A stretch of 64,000 bases of DNA. It comes from Otatea glauca. Its lineage: Eukaryota > Streptophyta > Magnoliopsida > Poales > Poaceae. Positions 59,437 through 64,000 of the stretch are shown here, piece after piece. The notes beneath the pieces were generated by a model, which had not been told where the DNA came from, ran no database searches, and saw nothing but the letters and a program-made list of their open reading frames with translations. The stretch lies in assembly GCA_036346275.1 (NCBI GenBank), contig CM070723.1:27162176-27226175 (forward strand). The letters run 5' to 3'. Numbering within the stretch: the stretch's first letter is position 1; each line of letters begins with the position of its first letter. The position numbers were made by a program, and so were the translations under genes.

Positions 59437-61047
59437 TGAAGGATCGTGATGGCGATCAGAGGGGGGCGAATGATCCCAAATTAAATTTTATCCCCTAAAG
59501 AAGATTACAAAAGCAATTCTTCACCCAAAGAAACCAAGCCAAAGATACTTAGGTATCAAATGGAGGCGGAAAAATCAGTTGTCACAAATTTCAGCCTGCG
59601 GCAGGCACTACCGCCCATGTAGGGGCGGTACTACCGGAGTTACTATAGCTACAGTAAAAACAAGCATATGAACAGTGATTTCAACACGAGTTCAAAAAGA
59701 AGAATTGAGGAATCTTTTGATCCACTGATCCAAACTCAATGAGACTTTGTGGACACCTTCCTATGGATGTTAGGAACCTATTCTAACTGGCGATTGCAAG
59801 AATCGATGTCAAAGTTCTGACATTTTTCAAATTTACAGAAGGGTACAAAAAAACGGGTTCAAGAACAAAAACTTTGCCCTTAGATAGCTCATGGGTTCTT
59901 GATGATCAAGATGATCCAGGATGGCTTCTCACATGTCAAAGAAAGCTAGAACACAAGTCAAGAACTTCAAAAACCCGATCTTCCAAGAATCATCCTCTCA
60001 AGAACAAAAAATCGATTTCTTTCAAAGAAGAACACAAGATTTGTCAAGATGATTGGGATATGGTCTGAAGAAGACTCATCCATCAATCATACATCCTCAG
60101 CACAAGATCCACAAGCATTTAGATGGAAGGGACGCAAATCCAAATGTGCAAAAAGTAAATTGCAAGAATGTAAATTGCGAAATTTAAAGATTGAATTTAA
60201 AGCATAATGTAAATGCGAAAAGTAAATTCAGAATTGAGAGAAATGGATTAAACTTTCATTTCTGGAAGGGAGGTTTACAAAGCCTCACAACAAAGTGGGC
60301 AAAGCTCAAAGGAGCACAACAACCTCCAAACCTTCAAGAGGAGGGCTACCCCTACCCCTCTATTTATACTACTCTTGGGCCACCTACCACCTTTGGATGA
60401 GCTTCTAAACCCTAGAGCACTCATCAAGGGCTAGGATTAACTCACTCAACCCGCCATGCAAGGGCTCACCCAAAACCCACACACATAATGGGTTTTTTTG
60501 CACGGATTTCAAAGCACACTAACTAGACCCGCTAACCTATCTACTAGACTAAGATCTAATGGCCCTCATTGATCCATGCAGCGCCTAGCTAGCATCTCGT
60601 CCATTCCTTGTCTTCACGGCTTGCCAGGACTCTGTCTGCGATCATCTTCCGGCGATCCCCGATCGTTCGAACCTCCGGCGCACCTCGCCTACTCCCGATT
60701 ATCTTTCGCCTCACAATGATCTAGCTTCGTTGACCTGCAACCATCAAAAACAAGGAAACACATCACATAGCAATGTCCAAATTGATATTCAATATATCTC
60801 ACGCAATTTCAATATTCAAACTCAACATTTGCTCTATTGTCCGGCACTATCGCCTCCTGGGACCGGTATTGCCGCTCGGCCGGCACTACCACTCCCACAT
60901 GGCCGGTAGTGCTGCCCGTCACAGACACAACTCAAATTGCTTCATATTAAAAATCCAATTCAAATCAAACTCAAACCAGAGCAAACCAAGCTCAAATTTA
61001 GTCAATTACTCATCACCAACATGAGTAGACCTCAACATGGTTTTTCA
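59437..61047 (-). repeat. 3' LTR of minus-strand Ty1/copia element
   Basis: The left end is TGAAGGATCGTG; the right end is GGTTTTTCA at 61047, followed by the complement of a polypurine tract (ATCTCCCCCTT). On the minus strand the LTR therefore begins TGAAAAACC right after AAGGGGGAGAT. It is related to the solo LTR at 10335-12581 and has the same TATA region (TATAAATAG, minus strand, ~60365). GGCGGTACTACCGG and GCCGGCACTACC-type repeats occur at 59600-59640 and 60835-60920. Confidence 0.85.
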
Positions 61048-62557
61048 ATCTCCCCCTTGATGAGTATATTGACAAACATCATAAAAGGCATTTATTTGAG
61101 TTTGAATTAGAGAAGAAGAAAGTAATTTGATTGCAAAACCAAAAATGGTCCAGGGAGAAGAGACTGAGAACATGACCAAGTTGGTAAGACAAATTTTAGA
61201 GTAAGGTAATAGAAAGAACAATTTTTCCACCAAAAGCTCTAAAAGTCCAATAAACACTCATAAAAGCTTATGATTCTTAAGGTTTGCATGTTTTCAACAA
61301 GATCATAAGATCCAAGACATTTTTCATTGTTATATTTTTAATGACGCCTTTTCTTCAATTTCATGCCCTTTTGGCAATATAGGCATCAAGATTTCATGTT
61401 GTCTTCCCCTTTCTCAACATGTATGCATGAAATGCATCTAAAGAGCTTTGAAGATTATCCAAGTGATCATAATGACAAGATATGACATAAAGCTAGTCAA
61501 ATTTAGATTAGACTAGTCTAAGACATGTCCAAGTGCAAATACAAGCTTAGTTTTGAATATTTCATTTTTAGCAAGATTTGACAAGTGTAACACTTAGCAT
61601 TTGTTTCAAAAATAGAAGCAAAGCCACTCTAAGGATCAAAAGGAAAACTAGAGTTCAACCTACTCAACACTTTGTGGAATCTAGAAGAGCATACAAGGTC
61701 CTTCAGGCTCATTTATCACTTAATGCAAATTTTACTTTAAGAACTTTACAAGACATAGTGGGGTGCAAATGTTTGACATTATTTGCATTCTTTACCCACT
61801 TATGTTTTTTTATTTGCATTTTTCTTTGTCAAGCAATTGATTCAAGCCATATGCGACCATCTCAAGATGAATTCTTAAGAGTATGGTCTTAGTCATACAC
61901 AACACATTCCATGTTCATCCCAAGTGCAATGGGAAGCTGTCTTATGAATGTAAGGTGTTGAGTCGAATGCGCACAAATAGAGTCATTTTTGCTTAAATTT
62001 TCATTTTAGCACATTGGTTTACGAGCATATGAAGGACTCAGGTATGAAATAAACTAGTTTCACCCAAGTTGCTATAGGGACTCTAGAGAACTCCGAAATT
62101 TCTCAAATTATGGCACAAACCTCTAGAGAAGAAACCTAGCAAGTAAAAGCAACATGTTTTTATCATGTTTTTCATTTAAAGCTTACGTTTATTTTTTTAA
62201 AAAAGCTTAGCAAGATAAATGAACTTGGACAAATCTAATCTAGTGATTTTCTTCAAATGATGTAGCACCGTGTATTGCATGAAGATTAAATCATTTGCAT
62301 AATAGACAAAGCTCATAAAGCAGAAAATGCAGTTTATATGCAATGCATGAACAGATTCCCAAAATCCCCCTCAACAAGTGAATCAATTTAAGCACAAATC
62401 TGGTTAAAATGAGTTATTAGCAGAATTAGGTGAAGAAGAACCCAAATGAACTCAATAAAAACCAGAAATACAGAATGAGGAGAAGAAGTCGAGAAAACTG
62501 CAAACTAGATGGCTACAGAGAATAGAAAAGGTAGAAGAGACTCACTACAGCTCAGAC
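61048..62557 (-). other. 3' internal part of minus-strand copia element
   Basis: The polypurine tract complement is at 61048-61058. The next ~1.5 kb is AT-rich and has no recognisable protein on either strand. In some copia lineages a long non-coding or env-like stretch separates pol from the 3' LTR. The region is cut at 62558 by the next element. Confidence 0.6.
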
Positions 62558-63791
62558 TGTTAGTGTTATGCCCTTGAGGCAATCATTTAGATGATTGTAA
62601 CATGACTATATTTATGAATAATAATATGATTATTGGTCCAATGAATGTATATCATTGTATTGATCAACAAGTATGTGACTTGCTTATGAAGCTCTTTACT
62701 TATTGATATAATTCGATAAATATCTCTTATCGGATATCATCGTATAGGACAACGATGAACAGATCAGCACATGTAGTGATCGATGATCATGCTTCATAGA
62801 TCATGGGATATGGAGATATCATCTATACATTGTGGACTCATGTTGAAGAACATGGGTTAGATATACCCGCCATGGGACACTGATAGTTATAAAGGTATCT
62901 TTCATGTTTACTATGAAACATGCAGAGAGAAGTGAGCAATCAAGATGGAATTTGCCACTCCAATGAAACGGAGATATATGACAAGGCCACTCGTGTGATA
63001 TGATTAAGGAAGTGCATGGCCATGCCGTGATTGAGGATTCAATCACAACTTATTAATATATCACGAATACGAGAGATGGATTTAATCATCAAAGGATGAC
63101 ATGCTTCTCGCCTTGAGTTCAATCTTCGTATACTTGGCAAAGAGATTATTACATGAGTACTTTTAATAGGTTCTGTTCGATTTGATCATAGTATATTTGG
63201 GAGTTGGCATACTTTGCAAGGAGCCGCTACCAACTATTGGATTGAAAAGAAGTTTTCCGAATCCATGTCCAAACGTACGTGAAGCTGCAGGGTCACACAC
63301 TTAATGGGCTGGGACGCATTAATTTGAATTGGATCTGTAATTAATGGACCTCGTGGGCTTAGCACGCTAATGGGCCCTGGTTTAGGGTTTCATCTCGTGG
63401 CTATATAAGGAGGGGAGGAGGGTGGGCACAGAGTGGGCTTTCCAAGGTTTAGAAGTGATCCACCCGAAACTCTAGCCTCCTCCTCTCGCTGCCCCTGCCG
63501 AGTGACCAGGTGCTTGTACACCGACGCACGGCGTTCCATCCCTGGACGTGTGGACTACTGCGGTGACGCTGCTATGACTGCGGCGTGGGAGAACGATCCA
63601 TGGCGAGGTGAGGACGATCCACTCCAACGATGCAACGACTGCGGCGAGGACGATCCACTACATCGACGCGTGAAGGATTCCGCAAATGCGCGTCTAGTGG
63701 TAATCTAATCTATGATCCCCTTCTTGCGAGTAGCTTTCTGGTTTTGCGGTAGATTTTTTTGTGCTAGTGTAGCATACCGCGTTCCTCTTTA
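62558..63791 (+). repeat. 5' LTR of + strand Ty1/copia element (1234 bp)
   Basis: It starts TGTTAGTGTTATGCCC and ends just before a primer site; the last two bases are TA instead of the usual CA. A TATA box TATATAAG lies at 63402-63409. The 91-codon ORF at 63433-63708 lies in the R/U5 part and shows no domain. Confidence 0.85.
63402..63409 (+). promoter_or_regulatory. TATA box of copia LTR
   Basis: TATATAAG is followed by a GGAGGGGAGGAGG purine run and a GC-rich transcribed region. Confidence 0.6.
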
Positions 63792-63792
63792 G

Positions 63793-63805
63793 TGGTATCA
63801 GAGCC
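63793..63805 (+). other. Primer binding site of + strand copia element
   Basis: TGGTATCAGAGCC begins one base after the LTR end and is complementary to initiator Met tRNA. Confidence 0.92.
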
Positions 63806-64000
63806 ATCTCGTATAGTTTTGTGATCTGGATGTTGCACAATGTGTGAGGTTAGTAGATTGGATCTATTACATGTTCAGCTGGTTCATATGATGAATTGGT
63901 GACAGCAGCCATCGATGAGATCGATCGGTTTAGGGTTTGAGGAAAGTGCAAACCGACTCAATCTTGATTTAGGTGAGTCCGTTCATGGTACGACATTACA
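63806..64000 (+). mobile_element. Leader of + strand copia element, continues beyond window
   Basis: This is the untranslated leader after the primer site. No gag start is identifiable before the window ends. Confidence 0.7.

Noticed and set aside
1..64000. CRISPR arrays, bacterial operons, rRNA or tRNA genes
   Set aside because: None seen; the tRNA-like strings TGGTATCAGAGCC are retrotransposon primer sites next to LTRs.

Overview
The window looks like gene-poor, repeat-rich plant nuclear DNA, most likely from a grass (Poaceae). Everything recognisable is plant transposable-element sequence: Tekay-type Ty3/gypsy chromoviruses, a large LTR element lacking pol, Ty1/copia LTRs, a Mutator-like element (MULE) and a CACTA (En/Spm) element. 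I found no intact host gene, rRNA, tRNA or CRISPR array. The species cannot be fixed from sequence alone, and the grass call rests on the style of the repeats.

Layout, left to right. (1) 1-8338: the 3' part of a + strand Ty3/gypsy chromovirus (family A) with broken gag-pol and its 3.2-kb 3' LTR. (2) 8339-8823: a short remnant, partly a copia-like LTR end. (3) 8824-39306: a 30.5-kb nested cluster whose host is one giant LTR element (family B). It has ~6-kb LTRs, a target duplication ACATA at both ends, an initiator-Met tRNA primer site and an internal region with only zinc-knuckle gag remnants (LARD-like). Three younger insertions sit in it, each with its own 5-bp target duplication: a copia solo LTR (10335-12581, GATAC), a small gypsy solo LTR (13579-14037, AATTG) and an 11.3-kb minus-strand family A chromovirus (20724-31991, GCAAT). 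(4) 39469-46018: a MULE with ~0.2-kb terminal inverted repeats and a 9-bp target duplication (AATTTAATG). It carries a decayed mudrA-type transposase gene and a second, intron-containing plant mobile domain (PMD) gene. (5) 46028-47571: unassigned, possibly low-copy DNA. (6) 47572-59436: a CACTA element with subterminal repeats and a broken TNP2 transposase gene. Its leader is split by a 7.7-kb minus-strand gypsy solo LTR (family C, 48725-56449, TAATG), itself split by a 1.9-kb gag-only copia element (53308-55191). (7) 59437-62557: the 3' LTR and 3' internal part of a minus-strand copia element that cut the TNP2 gene. (8) 62558-64000: 5' LTR, primer site and leader of a + strand copia element running off the window.

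The most interesting signal is inside the LTRs. Families A, B and C, which look unrelated at their ends, share five blocks in the same order. Blocks 1, 3 and 4 look like an intron-split mini-gene: AG-bounded short exon, GC-type donor (AG|GCAAG), 1.2-1.35-kb intron with a branch-point-like CTCAY, then a second short exon. In families A and C the exons are acidic and the reading frame is kept across the predicted splice. Other notable points are an acidic ORF upstream of gag in family A, a repeated hairpin in the LARD leader, ~190-bp tandem repeats inside two different LTR families, a deletion with copied filler that removed the primer site of the nested chromovirus, and the gag-only copia element.

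All coding regions seen are broken by stops or frameshifts, so the elements here are probably inactive copies. Coordinates of LTR, TIR and TSD ends were read directly. Exon boundaries and domain limits are approximate.
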